A DNA stretch of 64,000 nt from Corynebacterium urogenitale (GCF_009026825.1 NZ_CP045032.1:2232001-2296000); one strand, 5' to 3'; counted from the first letter of the stretch, positions 26,260 through 34,915 are shown. Numbers and translations are program-made. Notes: generated from the sequence alone by a model not told the origin.

Positions 26260-27185
26260 TCGCTTACCACCTTCTTGTACGTCTCCTCGTGTGCCCGTCG
26301 CACCTGGGCACGTTGTTGCTCTCTGTCACCGGTGTAGGGCACCGGCCCGCGGGCGAGTAGCCGCGCCGCCGCCTGGCCGGCCGCGCGACCGTCGCCCGCC
26401 GGGTAGACCTCGACGGCCGCAGGCGTGTCCGCCTGGCCCGCGTAGCAGCCGGTATCGGGCGCGACGACAGGCACGCCGAGGTCGCGGCACATCTCCAGCC
26501 ACCCTGAATGCGTTCCCCGAGTGTACGGCAGAATGCACACCCCGGCGTGCCCCACGGCGGCGAAGAGCTCGTCGTCGCTCATCGGCTCGTGCACCACCAC
26601 GTTCGCGTTGCTTATCGACGCCAGCTTCGCCCCCTCATGCACATACACGTCCAACGGCACCTCCGCGGCGATGTCGGCGTAGAACTGCGCGTCCGCGACC
26701 ACGTTTGAGCGCAGCGACTTGAGAAACACCGCTGCCCGGCCACTCGAGTGCACCTGCGCGGGAGTGTCGGTGATGCGCGGGTGCGGGATCACCTGCACGT
26801 TGCTCGCGCCGTAGTCGCGGGCCAGGATCTCGGCGGCCTGGTCGGTGAGGGTGATGATGGCGGACGCTGCGTCGACAAGCAGCTGCAGCCGCTCGTGGTG
26901 GGGTGCCTGGTCTTCCAGATGGGGGTTGTCCAGGTCGTGCACCGTGAGCACCAGCGGGACTGGCAGGGCGGCGCACAGCTCGGCGATTTGCGCGGGCGTG
27001 CGGTGCTCGAAGCCGAAGTGGATATGCACGGCGTCCACGTCTCGCGGCTGGTTCCAGTACTCGGCTTCGAGCGCCGGGTGCGGCCACCAGTGGCCGTCGA
27101 TGTCCGGGTCCGGGAGAAACTCCACGCCCGCTGGCTGGATCGCCTGCGTATACGGGTGTTCAGCGGGGATGGAGAGAACGCGCAT
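26256..27185 (-). CDS. GT-B glycosyltransferase
   Basis: A 309-residue protein with an acceptor-domain start MRVLSIPAEHPYTQAI, VHIHFGFEHRTPAQIAEL, VLTVHDLDNPH and a late donor-side segment CRDLGVPVVAPDTGCYAGQ. It lacks a clean EX7E motif and may be a diverged GT4-like enzyme. It is the first gene of the leftward island operon; ATG 27185 is chosen because it sits directly at the 36-bp divergent promoter gap. Confidence 0.75.
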   Translation of the reverse strand: MRVLSIPAEHPYTQAIQPAGVEFLPDPDIDGHWWPHPALEAEYWNQPRDVDAVHIHFGFEHRTPAQIAELCAALPVPLVLTVHDLDNPHLEDQAPHHERLQLLVDAASAIITLTDQAAEILARDYGASNVQVIPHPRITDTPAQVHSSGRAAVFLKSLRSNVVADAQFYADIAAEVPLDVYVHEGAKLASISNANVVVHEPMSDDELFAAVGHAGVCILPYTRGTHSGWLEMCRDLGVPVVAPDTGCYAGQADTPAAVEVYPAGDGRAAGQAAARLLARGPVPYTGDREQQRAQVRRAHEETYKKVVSE

Positions 27186-27221
27186 TCCCCTAATATAAAC
27201 CTTCTCGAATACTGTGAAGCC
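27186..27221. promoter_or_regulatory. short AT-rich bidirectional promoter region
   Basis: Only 36 bp separate the two divergent glycan operons. The gap contains TAATATAAACC and GAATACTGTG in an otherwise very G+C-rich island, giving possible -10 boxes in both directions; the -35 regions would have to lie inside the opposite genes. Confidence 0.5.
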
Positions 27222-28061
27222 ATGTCTTTGCTCGTTGTAGTCGGCAACTGCCAAGCGGAGTCGACCCGCAAGCTGCTCATGTCCACCGGCCACTTCACCG
27301 GCGAGCGCATCGCACCGGTCCACGAACTTGAGGCGGGCGACATGGGGTGGTTTTTAGACCTCGTGCGCCGCGCCGACGTGCTAGTGACCCAGCCCATCCG
27401 CGACGGCTACCGCGGGCTGCCCGTGGGCACGCGCGAGCTGCGCGAGTTGCTGGCCCCATCGGCGCGCCACGTGGTCGTGCCGGTGCTGCGCTTCGACGGG
27501 CTCATGCCGTACCAGGCGATCATCCGCGACCCCGCGGATCCCTCGCTGAACCCCCCGGTGGTGCCGTACCACGACCTGCGCACGCTCGTGTCGGCCGCCG
27601 GCTACAGTGCGGCGCCGCAGCCGGACCCCAGCGCGTTGCGGCGCGCGGCCGCCATGTCGGTGGAGCAGATCCGGGTGCGCGAGCAAGCACACGGCGCGGT
27701 GCGCGTGTCCGACTACCTAGAGACGAACCCGGTCTGGCACACCGTCAACCACCCCGACAACGCCACGCTCGCGTTCATGGCGTCGCGCGTGCTGGATGCG
27801 CTGGGGCTCGACAGCGAGCCCGTCCCGCCTGATTACGAGATGCTCGGCGGCCTGGACGCCCCCGTGGAGGCCGCGGCGGCCGAGGCGCTCGGGGTTGCAG
27901 TGGACGGCCGCGATGTGTGGCGCGACCGCGCGGGCGGGGTCATCGACGCTGAGGAGATCCGCCAAGCCCAGCTGGAGTTCTACCGCCAGCGCCCCGCGCT
28001 CGTGCAGCACGGGCTGCAGCGCCACACCGAGCGCATTGAGAACCTAGGGTTGCTCGCATGA
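27222..28061 (+). CDS. WcbI-like polysaccharide biosynthesis protein
   Basis: A 279-residue protein with the WcbI family opening VVVGNCQAESTRKLL and inner segments TQPIRDGYRGLPVGT and HPDNATLAFMASRVL. WcbI of Burkholderia is a CoA-binding capsule-biosynthesis protein thought to acylate sugars. It heads the rightward operon and overlaps the next gene by ATGA. An acetyltransferase-type role in decorating the island glycan is inference. Confidence 0.82.
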   Translation: MSLLVVVGNCQAESTRKLLMSTGHFTGERIAPVHELEAGDMGWFLDLVRRADVLVTQPIRDGYRGLPVGTRELRELLAPSARHVVVPVLRFDGLMPYQAIIRDPADPSLNPPVVPYHDLRTLVSAAGYSAAPQPDPSALRRAAAMSVEQIRVREQAHGAVRVSDYLETNPVWHTVNHPDNATLAFMASRVLDALGLDSEPVPPDYEMLGGLDAPVEAAAAEALGVAVDGRDVWRDRAGGVIDAEEIRQAQLEFYRQRPALVQHGLQRHTERIENLGLLA

Positions 28062-28954
28062 ACCATCTCATCGTCGGGCCCGACGGCCACGGGGTGACGG
28101 AATACGCGCTGGGGCTAGCCCGCGCCACCAACGCCACGAGCGTGATCCGGGAGGAGACGTTCGGGTCCGCTCCCCTGCCGGAGGGGCCCATCCACGTCAC
28201 CTTCACCGACCACCTCTTCGGCGACACCGCCGAGACCCTGCTTGCGCGCCTGGGCGACCGGCCGTTTTCCGTGAGCCTGCACGACATCCCCCAGCCGGAG
28301 GAGGGCGAGGGCCGCTACGCCCGCCGCGCTGAGATCTACCGCACGCTCGCCAGCGCCGCCGACGTGGCCGTAGTGAACTCCGAGCACGAGGCACGGTTCT
28401 TCCCGGCCGGCGCGTCAGCGCCCGCCGTGATCCGGCTTCCCATCCCGGTGATCCACGCCCCCTTCGCCCCCGAGGACGGCACCGTCGGGGTGCTCGGCTT
28501 CCTCTACCCCGGCAAGGGGCACGAGGACCTCGTCGCCGCACTGCCGGAGGCGACACTGCGTTTCCTCGGCGCGGTCTCCGCGGGCCACGAGGAGTGGGCT
28601 GACCGCCTCGTCGCTTCCGGGCGCAACGTTGAGCTCACCGGCTGGCTCACGGACGACGAGCTCGCCGGCGGGATCGGCCGCATCGCCGTGCCGGTGTGCC
28701 CGCACCGCCACTTCTCCGCCTCCGGGTCGCTGATGACCTGGCTTGGCGCCGGCCGGAAGGTGCTGGTGACGGACTCCGACTACGCCCGCGAGATCGACGC
28801 CTGGCTCCCCGGCCGCGTGACGTTGGTGGAAGAAGGTGGGTGGCGCGACGCCGTGGAGAAGCATGTGCCCGAACAGCTTGACCCGCCGCGCTACGGCTGG
28901 TCCGAGGTGGCCAATTTATGGGAGGAAGCATGGCATTCCGCTGGCCTGAAGTAA
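28058..28954 (+). CDS. GT4-like glycosyltransferase
   Basis: A 298-residue protein with an N-terminal HLIVGPDGHGVTEYALGLAR, the mid-protein turn VLGFLYPGKGHEDLVAAL typical of the GT-B donor domain, and ELTGWLTDDELAGGIGRI. It lacks the usual EX7E. Its start overlaps wcbI by 4 nt, and its 3' end overlaps the downstream GT2 gene by 25 nt. Confidence 0.75.
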   Translation: MNHLIVGPDGHGVTEYALGLARATNATSVIREETFGSAPLPEGPIHVTFTDHLFGDTAETLLARLGDRPFSVSLHDIPQPEEGEGRYARRAEIYRTLASAADVAVVNSEHEARFFPAGASAPAVIRLPIPVIHAPFAPEDGTVGVLGFLYPGKGHEDLVAALPEATLRFLGAVSAGHEEWADRLVASGRNVELTGWLTDDELAGGIGRIAVPVCPHRHFSASGSLMTWLGAGRKVLVTDSDYAREIDAWLPGRVTLVEEGGWRDAVEKHVPEQLDPPRYGWSEVANLWEEAWHSAGLK

Positions 28955-30036
28955 GCGTGGTCATCCCGCACTACAACGACGAGGCGTCGCTGGCCCGCGT
29001 CGTGGACGCCGTGCGCGCGCAGGACTACGCGGGCGCGGTGGAGATCATCGTCGCCGACGATGGCTCCTTAACACCGCCCGCGCTCGACGGCGTGCGCGTG
29101 GTGTGCCAGGAGGACCTGGGCTTTCGCGCCGCCGCCGCGCGCAACCTGGGCGCAGACGCGGCGCGCGGCGAGGTGCTCGCGTTCCTCGACGCCGACACCG
29201 TCCCCGAGCGAGGCTACCTATCTGCGGTGGTGCCGCACGTGGTGGGCGACCACCGGGCCGTTGTTGTTGGCTCGCGCCGCACCGGCGCGCAGGACCAGGA
29301 GCCGCAGTGGCTGACCGACGCCTGGGCTGCCACCGCCAACCTCCGCGACGCCGACCACACGTCCTGGCGCTACATCATCTCCGCGGTGCTGACGTGCTCC
29401 CGCGAGTTCTTCGGCGAGATCGGCGGCTTCGACGGCACGCTCGTCGGCTACGGCGGTGAAGACTGGGAGTTCGGCTTCCGCGCCTGGAACGCCGGGGCGA
29501 CGTTCGTGCACGAGCCTGCGGCGATTGCGCACCACGAGGACGAGGATTTCGGCTCGCGCTACGACGACCCGGTAGCCGCCACCGCCGTGAAGAACGCCGA
29601 AACCCTTGCGCTGGCCCGGCGCGTCACGCACCCGCTGGCGCGCCCGGAGGGGATCATCTTTGACACCTTCGACATGCAGGTGGAAGTGCCGGAGCTCGAG
29701 GGCGAGGGCGTGCGCGACTTCGTCATCGCGGAATGGCTCAAGGCCGGCGCGTACGTGCGGGTCACGGATGTGCCGGAGCTGTTCGCGGCTGACCCGCGGG
29801 TGGGCACGGCGGAAGAGCCCGCGCGGGTAAACATCGCCGTCGGGGCGGGCTGGGCGCCGCAGGACCTCGACGCCCTGCTGGCCGTGGAATACGTGCTCTG
29901 CCCCGACGGCACCGTCGTGCGCACCGCGCGCGCCGCGGCACTAGGGATGGAGCCCGCGACGGCGAACCCGGAGGACATCGGCATGACGCCGGTGCAGGGC
30001 CCGCTACAGCTGGAGCGCTACTTCGCCGGCTGGTGA
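28930..30036 (+). CDS. GT2-family glycosyltransferase
   Basis: A 368-residue GT-A enzyme: VSVVIPHYNDEASLARVVDA, IIVADDGS, FRAAAARNLGA, the DxD motif FLDADTVPE and the acceptor-site GTLVGYGGEDWEFGFRAWNAG. GGGAGG lies 4 nt upstream of ATG 28930. The C-terminal 120 residues are an extra domain that I do not recognise. The stop abuts the convergent rpiB fragment. Confidence 0.88.
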   Translation: MAFRWPEVSVVIPHYNDEASLARVVDAVRAQDYAGAVEIIVADDGSLTPPALDGVRVVCQEDLGFRAAAARNLGADAARGEVLAFLDADTVPERGYLSAVVPHVVGDHRAVVVGSRRTGAQDQEPQWLTDAWAATANLRDADHTSWRYIISAVLTCSREFFGEIGGFDGTLVGYGGEDWEFGFRAWNAGATFVHEPAAIAHHEDEDFGSRYDDPVAATAVKNAETLALARRVTHPLARPEGIIFDTFDMQVEVPELEGEGVRDFVIAEWLKAGAYVRVTDVPELFAADPRVGTAEEPARVNIAVGAGWAPQDLDALLAVEYVLCPDGTVVRTARAAALGMEPATANPEDIGMTPVQGPLQLERYFAGW

Positions 30037-30294
30037 TTACGGCTGCGGCGCAACCCCGGTGCGCTCGTACTCCGCCAAGATGTCGATGCGGCGCTGGTGG
30101 CGTTCCTCGTCGCTCCACGGCTGGGACACGAAGGCGTCGACAATCGCCAACGCCTCCTCCTCGGTGTGCATCCGTCCGCCGATGCCGATGAGCTGCGCGT
30201 TGTTGTGCTCGCGGGCGAGCTTCGCGGTCTCTTCCGACCACGCCAGGGCGCAGCGGGCACCCTTGACCTTGTTCGCGGCGATCTGCTCGCCGTT
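30037..30294 (-). pseudogene. ribose-5-phosphate isomerase B, C-terminal fragment
   Basis: Eighty-five residues match the C-terminal half of RpiB: NGEQIAANKVKGARCAL, LAREHNNAQLIGIGGRMHTE and RRIDILAEYERTG. The N-terminal half with the catalytic Cys/His region is gone; RpiB homology starts exactly at the island/iminopeptidase junction. The fragment therefore marks the donor locus of the island. The reading frame stays open upstream into antisense iminopeptidase sequence. Confidence 0.88.
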
Positions 30295-30890
30295 GGAAAC
30301 CCCTTTCCGCGAGGTCAAAGGCGAAAAGCGGTTGCGCACTGATTTCCTCGCCGATGTTGGGGCGCGGGTGAGCTTTGCGGATGGTCCGCTGTATGCCGCG
30401 ATCCACGAATCCATCTACGGGGGGCGTGGGCGGACAGGCCGTGCCTGGTTGGGCTGCACACCGCATCCGCGAGGAGTTTCCGCAGTTTGCCGAGTGTGCT
30501 GGTGCTGGTGCTGGTGCTGGTGCTGGTGCTGGTGCTGGTGCTGGTGCTGGTGACGAGGGTCGCATATTCCTCACCGGGGAGCACATTTGCCCCTGGCAAT
30601 TCTATGAGGATCCCGCACTGCACCCCTTCAAGGATGCGGCACTGGAACTCGCGGAGTTCGAGTGGCCGCGCTCCCCGTACGATGCGGAGGTTCTACGGGA
30701 AGCAGCGCCAGTGTGCGCCGCCGCGGTCTATGTGGACGACATATTCGTTCCCTTCGAGGAGTCCTTGGCGACTGCACACACCTTCCGCGATCTGCGACCG
30801 CTGATCACCAATCGTTACCAGCACAATGGCATCCGCGAGGATGGTGCTGCGATCTTCCGCGAACTCCAGCGCCTCGCCTCTGACCACTAG
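30295..30890 (+). pseudogene. proline iminopeptidase, 3' half, with frameshift
   Basis: Continues the gene cut at 19561: ETPFREVKGEKRLRTDFL, SFADGPLYAAIHESIYGG, then after a frame change GWAAHRIREEFPQF, IFLTGEHICPWQFYEDP, the catalytic Asp region AAVYVDDIFVPFEES and the His region NRYQHNGIREDG. The frame change falls in a run of six G at 30419-30424, where five would keep the frame. A (GCTGGT)9 repeat encodes an Ala-Gly linker. Coding runs to the stop at 30890. Confidence 0.85.
30497..30550. repeat. hexanucleotide microsatellite (GCTGGT)x9
   Basis: Nine perfect 6-bp units lie inside the 3' iminopeptidase fragment and encode alternating Ala-Gly between FAEC and DEGRIF. Copy changes would preserve the frame. 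Confidence 0.9.
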
Positions 30891-31468
30891 AATCTGCCCA
30901 TTGCATGCGGCTGCATGCGGCCCCAATCGGAGTGCCTTACCTGCTGCATTGATATCCGCTGTAGCCGTGGGTATCCGCACCTGGTCAGCAGGGCACCAGT
31001 TACCCGTCAGCCCTCCGACCAGTTACCCGTCAGCCAGTCGCCCGCACCGTCAGCTCGCACACCGCACCCAAACGCCACACACTCCTACCGCCAGTCCCCC
31101 GCACCGCCAGCCAAGTAATCACCACCCGGACGCTCACACCGCATCCACACATCACGCACCTCCCACCAACAGTCGCCCACACACCACACGCCACCCACCT
31201 CCTACGACCAGTGGATTTCCACAGCTCCAGCTCTTGTACATTCCCACTGCCCAGGCACGCTGCTAGTTGGGCTTCCAGGGGATACGGCAAAGTTCCGTTA
31301 AGCTCGGCGAGCCATTTTGGCCACGACGGAGGTGCCTCTCCTACGGGGATACCACTCGCTTCGCATGTCCTACGGGGACATCGCTTCCTTCAAATGCCCT
31401 GTATCCACTCCTACGCTTGCTTCCTGTATCCACTCCTACGCTTGCCCTACGCGTGCCTCGCCAAAACC
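30891..31468. other. gene-free spacer with short direct repeats
   Basis: No coding region is supported. GACCAGTTACCCGTCAGCC occurs twice near 31000-31035, and CCTGTATCCACTCCTACGCTTGC-type units occur twice near 31399-31445. The composition is C-rich and low-complexity. Confidence 0.6.
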
Positions 31469-31553
31469 GTCGAATCTTACTGTTTCGATTTTCTTACTGT
31501 TTGTGACCTGCAGAAACAGCAGAGCCAAGTGTGTAAACAGTAAAATTCGTCGG
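31469..31553. repeat. 85-bp double-hairpin element, copy 2
   Basis: It starts GTCGAATCTTACTGTTTCG and ends AAACAGTAAAATTCGTCGG, so its outer arms are an almost perfect inverted repeat. Same length as copies 1 and 3. Confidence 0.85.
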
Positions 31554-31734
31554 ATCAAGCTATGTGCGACAAGCGCAGCCGTGGCTTCAAACTGCGAATT
31601 CAGAACAGACGACCCGTGGTGCCAACCAAGCAACCGGTGGTGCCAAGTAGGTCACCCGTGGTACCAACTAGGCGGAGTACGCGGGGTTAGTCAGAAGACT
31701 CGGCAGACAGGGTGAAGCCACATAGCTACGTCAG

Positions 31735-31844
31735 GCGGCGAAATTTTCCGTACCAAGAAATATCGCCGCACCAGTGGTGGCATTATTGGCATTTCGCCGC
31801 CACGAAGGTGGTGAAATTCCACAGCAGTTGGAAATTTCGCCGCC
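31735..31844. repeat. cluster of three GGCGAAATT-type hairpins
   Basis: Hairpins at 31735-31769, 31774-31803 and 31807-31844, each with arms of the type GGCGGCGAAATT / AATTTCGCCGCC. They belong to the same family as 15190 and 15269. Confidence 0.7.
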
Positions 31845-31945
31845 CATACCCTTGGCTCGCACTGCCCTCCCGCAAGCGCCACCACCAGACACCCGCGCAA
31901 CCACCAAGCACCCCCGCAGGCACCACCACCCCACTAGCACAGCCC

Positions 31946-31997
31946 AAAGAAAAAGCCCCGGCCCTAAGCCTCAACTACAAGGCTCAGGGCCGAAGGC
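31946..31997 (-). terminator. terminator of the DASS transporter gene
   Basis: On the minus strand the stem CGGCCCTGAGCC/GGCTTAGGGCCG is followed by GGGGCTTTTTCTTT, 25-76 bp beyond the stop. Confidence 0.8.
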
Positions 31998-32021
31998 AAG
32001 CTTCATCCCTCTAACGTGCTC

Positions 32022-33650
32022 CTAAAGCACCAAGCCGAAGACCGGTACAGCCAGCAAGAACACCACGATGGTGATGAGGAACACTGCAATCACGTTCAGC
32101 CACAGGCCACCCTTCACCATGTCACCAATGCGGACATATCCGGAAGAGTAGGCGATGGCATTTGGTGGCGTCGCAACAGGAAGCATAAACGCGCACGTCG
32201 CAGCAAGGGCGACCGGGATGACCAACAACATCACGTTCATATCCTGCTCCGCCGTGAGGCCAATACCCACAGCCACGCCGCCCATGATCGGCAGGAACGT
32301 CGCGGCCGTCGCAGTATTGGACGTGAACTCCGTGAGCACCAACACCAGCGCAGCCACGGCAGCAACCAGCACGACCAGCGGCAGCGCCTCCATCGCCTTG
32401 GACTGCTCACCAATCCACAGCGACAACCCAGAGTTGCCGAACATGGAGGACAACGCCAAGCCGCCACCGAACAGCAGCAGCACGTCCCATGGCATCTCCT
32501 GCGCGTCCTCCCAGGCGATCACGCGTGTGCCCTTCTCATCGACAGGAATGATGAACATGAGCAGTCCGGCGGTCATGCCGATGGCGGCGTCGGCGATGGT
32601 GATACCCCAGCCGAACCAGTCGGTCACCAACGGGATAAACACCCAGCTCAGCGCGGCGGCCACGAAGATCACGCCGGCAGTTTTCTCCGCGCGGCTCATG
32701 CTTCCCATGTCGCGCAGCTCCTTCTGAATGAGCTGCTTACCGCCGGGAATTTCCTTCATTTCCGGCTTGAACACGGTGATGAGCACCAACCAGGCGATGA
32801 CCATGAACACCACGGCGAGCGGCACGCCGACCATCATCCAGTCGAAGAAGCCAATCTCGATGCCTTGAGAGCTGGACATGTACGCGGCCATGAGGGTGTT
32901 CGGCGGGGTGCCGATGATCGTGCCGAGAGAGCCGATGGACGCAGAGTAGGCGATGGCCAGCATCAGCGCGGTGGCGAATTTCTTTTGCTTCTTCATGCCG
33001 CCGACGATCTCGGAGGTCAGGCCTAGGACGGACATGCCGATGGGCAGCATGACCACGGCGGTTGCGGTGTTGGAGACCCACATGGAGAGGAAGCCGGTGG
33101 CGATCATGAAGCCGAGGATCAGCTGCTTGGGCTTTGTGCCGACGAGCAGCACGACGCTCAGCGCGAGGCGCCTGTGCAGGTTCCACTTTTGCATGCCGAG
33201 CGCGAGGATGAAGCCACCCATGAACAGGAAGATTGTGGGGTCGGCGTAGCTTGGCGAGATGTCGCCGAAGCTGACTACCTGCGATAGTGGGAACACCACG
33301 AGCGGCACGAGCGCGGTGGCTGCAAGCGGGATGGCTTCGGTCATCCACCAAGCGCCCATGAGTACGGCGACGGCGGCGGTGAGGCGCATGGCTTCGATGG
33401 TGAAGGGGCCGCTTTCGTCATCGGGGTAGGCGGCGTTGACGAGGTCGGCGCCGTTGTCTGGGAAGAAGGCGTAGACCAGCACGGCGAGCACGATGCCGAT
33501 GAACAGGCCGCGGAGCCGCTTCATGTAGTCTTTGCGCGCCTGTGAGGTGCGGTCTTTGGTCTTTGTGTTGTCTGCGTTTGAGCCGGCGGTTGTGGCGGTG
33601 CTGTTGGCGCCGGCGTGGCGCTGGTCTGTGGACGCTGCGCTGTCGCTCAT
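32022..33650 (-). CDS. DASS-family (SLC13-type) Na+/dicarboxylate symporter
   Basis: A 542-residue inner-membrane protein with 11-12 membrane segments after a long hydrophilic Ser/Thr/Asp-rich N-terminus (residues 1-45). The two SNT sodium/substrate signatures of this family are present (SMWVSNTATAVVMLP and FTSNTATAATFLP), as is ATPPNAIAYSSG near the end. It likely imports succinate, malate or related acids. It stands alone with its own terminator. Confidence 0.88.
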   Translation of the reverse strand: MSDSAASTDQRHAGANSTATTAGSNADNTKTKDRTSQARKDYMKRLRGLFIGIVLAVLVYAFFPDNGADLVNAAYPDDESGPFTIEAMRLTAAVAVLMGAWWMTEAIPLAATALVPLVVFPLSQVVSFGDISPSYADPTIFLFMGGFILALGMQKWNLHRRLALSVVLLVGTKPKQLILGFMIATGFLSMWVSNTATAVVMLPIGMSVLGLTSEIVGGMKKQKKFATALMLAIAYSASIGSLGTIIGTPPNTLMAAYMSSSQGIEIGFFDWMMVGVPLAVVFMVIAWLVLITVFKPEMKEIPGGKQLIQKELRDMGSMSRAEKTAGVIFVAAALSWVFIPLVTDWFGWGITIADAAIGMTAGLLMFIIPVDEKGTRVIAWEDAQEMPWDVLLLFGGGLALSSMFGNSGLSLWIGEQSKAMEALPLVVLVAAVAALVLVLTEFTSNTATAATFLPIMGGVAVGIGLTAEQDMNVMLLVIPVALAATCAFMLPVATPPNAIAYSSGYVRIGDMVKGGLWLNVIAVFLITIVVFLLAVPVFGLVL

Positions 33651-33917
33651 GAGGCGTTCTCCTCGTTCGTCGAATGTCCGGGTTTATTTTATTTGCCTTA
33701 CTTACTGATAGGAAATAAAAATTTTGCTGCTTTGGGGCCGTCTGCCCTTTTCGCGGGTAGCGGGGCGCGTGGCTGTTTGTGGCGCTGCTGTCAGGTCGCC
33801 GTTGCAGCTGTTCAGCGCGCATGCTGAGGGGTCGGCGGCATGAGTTGCCATTCGCTTTCTTGGTAGGGTGAAAACTGCTTTTTGAGCTATATTCCGTTGC
33901 CCGTGGGAAGGTGTGTT

Positions 33918-34778
33918 GTGCGCGATCCGCTCCGTATTCCAGGTGTGGTGAATGAGCTGCTCGCAACGTGGGAGGCCGTGCCGGATTTGTCTTTGGCGCA
34001 GTTGTGGGCGTTGCTGGAGGCGCGCGGGGTTGCCCTGAATTCTTTGGATGAGGAGGTTGTGGATGCGTTGCGCGCGGTCCGGTCGCGGCATCCGTCGTCT
34101 GTGTCTTTCTCCTCTTTGGTCGACGACGCCACCAGCCCGCCGTCCCCAGTTCTCGTGGAGGTTGAAGGGCCTGATCGGCGGGTGACGCTGGCGCCGCGGA
34201 CTGTGCCGGGGAACAGCAGCGGGGGTGCTAATGAAGTGGAGCTGTGGGCGATTGTGCGCGGTCAGCGGACGATGCCGGCTGGGGTTTTCCGCCGTGGGGT
34301 ACGAAGAGGTGCGCGTGCGGAGGATAGTGGTGAGGTTTCGGGCGGGGTTCGCCGCGCGATGGAAGGTGATGCTGGTCAGCTGGTGAGTTCGCAGCCGGGT
34401 TTGTGGCGGGTCGGCGAAGTGAAGCGTTGCCGTGCGGGGGCGCCGTTAGTGCTTGTCGATGAGTCGGGAGTGCCGCATCGTTTGGGAGTGGTGAAGCGCT
34501 TAACGATTGTGGGTGCTGGGGAGCAGAGCCTTACTGGAACTCGTCGCGAGGAGCTTGAGGGGCGGGTGTTTGTCGCCCGCTTGGCGCAGGATGCGGGCAC
34601 TGTAGTGATTGGCTCGATTGTGGAGTGTTATCTGGCTGAGCGTCGCGAGCTGCGGACATCGACTTTGCGGTGGTCGCAGCTGGTCGCTGCCGGGGAGGGC
34701 GAGGACTTGCGGGTGCGTGGGTTGGATGGGCAGGTGCATGTTCTCGGACGCGTCGAAACCCTGCTGCGAGCGGAGTAG
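33918..34778 (+). CDS. hypothetical protein, 286 aa
   Basis: A soluble protein with no recognised domain. The start is GTG 33918 with GGAAGG upstream. The N-terminal third is helical and acidic (LSLAQLWALLEARGVALNSLDEE). The middle is Arg/Gly-rich (VFRRGVRRGARAEDSG) and the C-terminal third is beta-rich, ending LGRVETLLRAE. It diverges from the DASS transporter. G+C and codon use match the chromosome. Confidence 0.65.
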   Translation: MRDPLRIPGVVNELLATWEAVPDLSLAQLWALLEARGVALNSLDEEVVDALRAVRSRHPSSVSFSSLVDDATSPPSPVLVEVEGPDRRVTLAPRTVPGNSSGGANEVELWAIVRGQRTMPAGVFRRGVRRGARAEDSGEVSGGVRRAMEGDAGQLVSSQPGLWRVGEVKRCRAGAPLVLVDESGVPHRLGVVKRLTIVGAGEQSLTGTRREELEGRVFVARLAQDAGTVVIGSIVECYLAERRELRTSTLRWSQLVAAGEGEDLRVRGLDGQVHVLGRVETLLRAE

Positions 34779-34915
34779 AGGGCTGAGATGTATCGACACT
34801 TTGCCTAAAATTTGCCCGTTTCGCGGCTCTATCGTGGCTCTAGAGGGGGCTTTAGTGTCTGTTATGGACTGCTATGGAATTGAGCAGAACACATACTTGA
34901 CCTGCACAGATATAA

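Larger units (their letters stand above)
19562..30294. mobile_element. 10.7 kb acquired island inserted in the proline iminopeptidase gene
   Basis: The ends are placed where iminopeptidase coding stops (CTATT at 19557-19561) and resumes (TTGGAAACC at 30293). From about 21 kb it has a markedly higher G+C and a strong GC-ending codon preference relative to both flanks. It holds an IS3-type remnant and cut gene ends on the left, eight full genes, and a 5'-truncated rpiB on the right. No integrase or long flanking direct repeat is seen, so entry by IS-mediated or illegitimate recombination is likely. Confidence 0.75.

Noticed and set aside
19562..30294. prophage or integrative conjugative element
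   Set aside because: No integrase, phage structural genes, conjugation genes or att-like flanking repeats are visible in the island.
30059..30553. intact plus-strand gene across the rpiB fragment and iminopeptidase junction
   Set aside because: The frame runs antisense through rpiB and then enters the iminopeptidase fragment before the G6 frameshift; it is a chimera of unrelated sequences.
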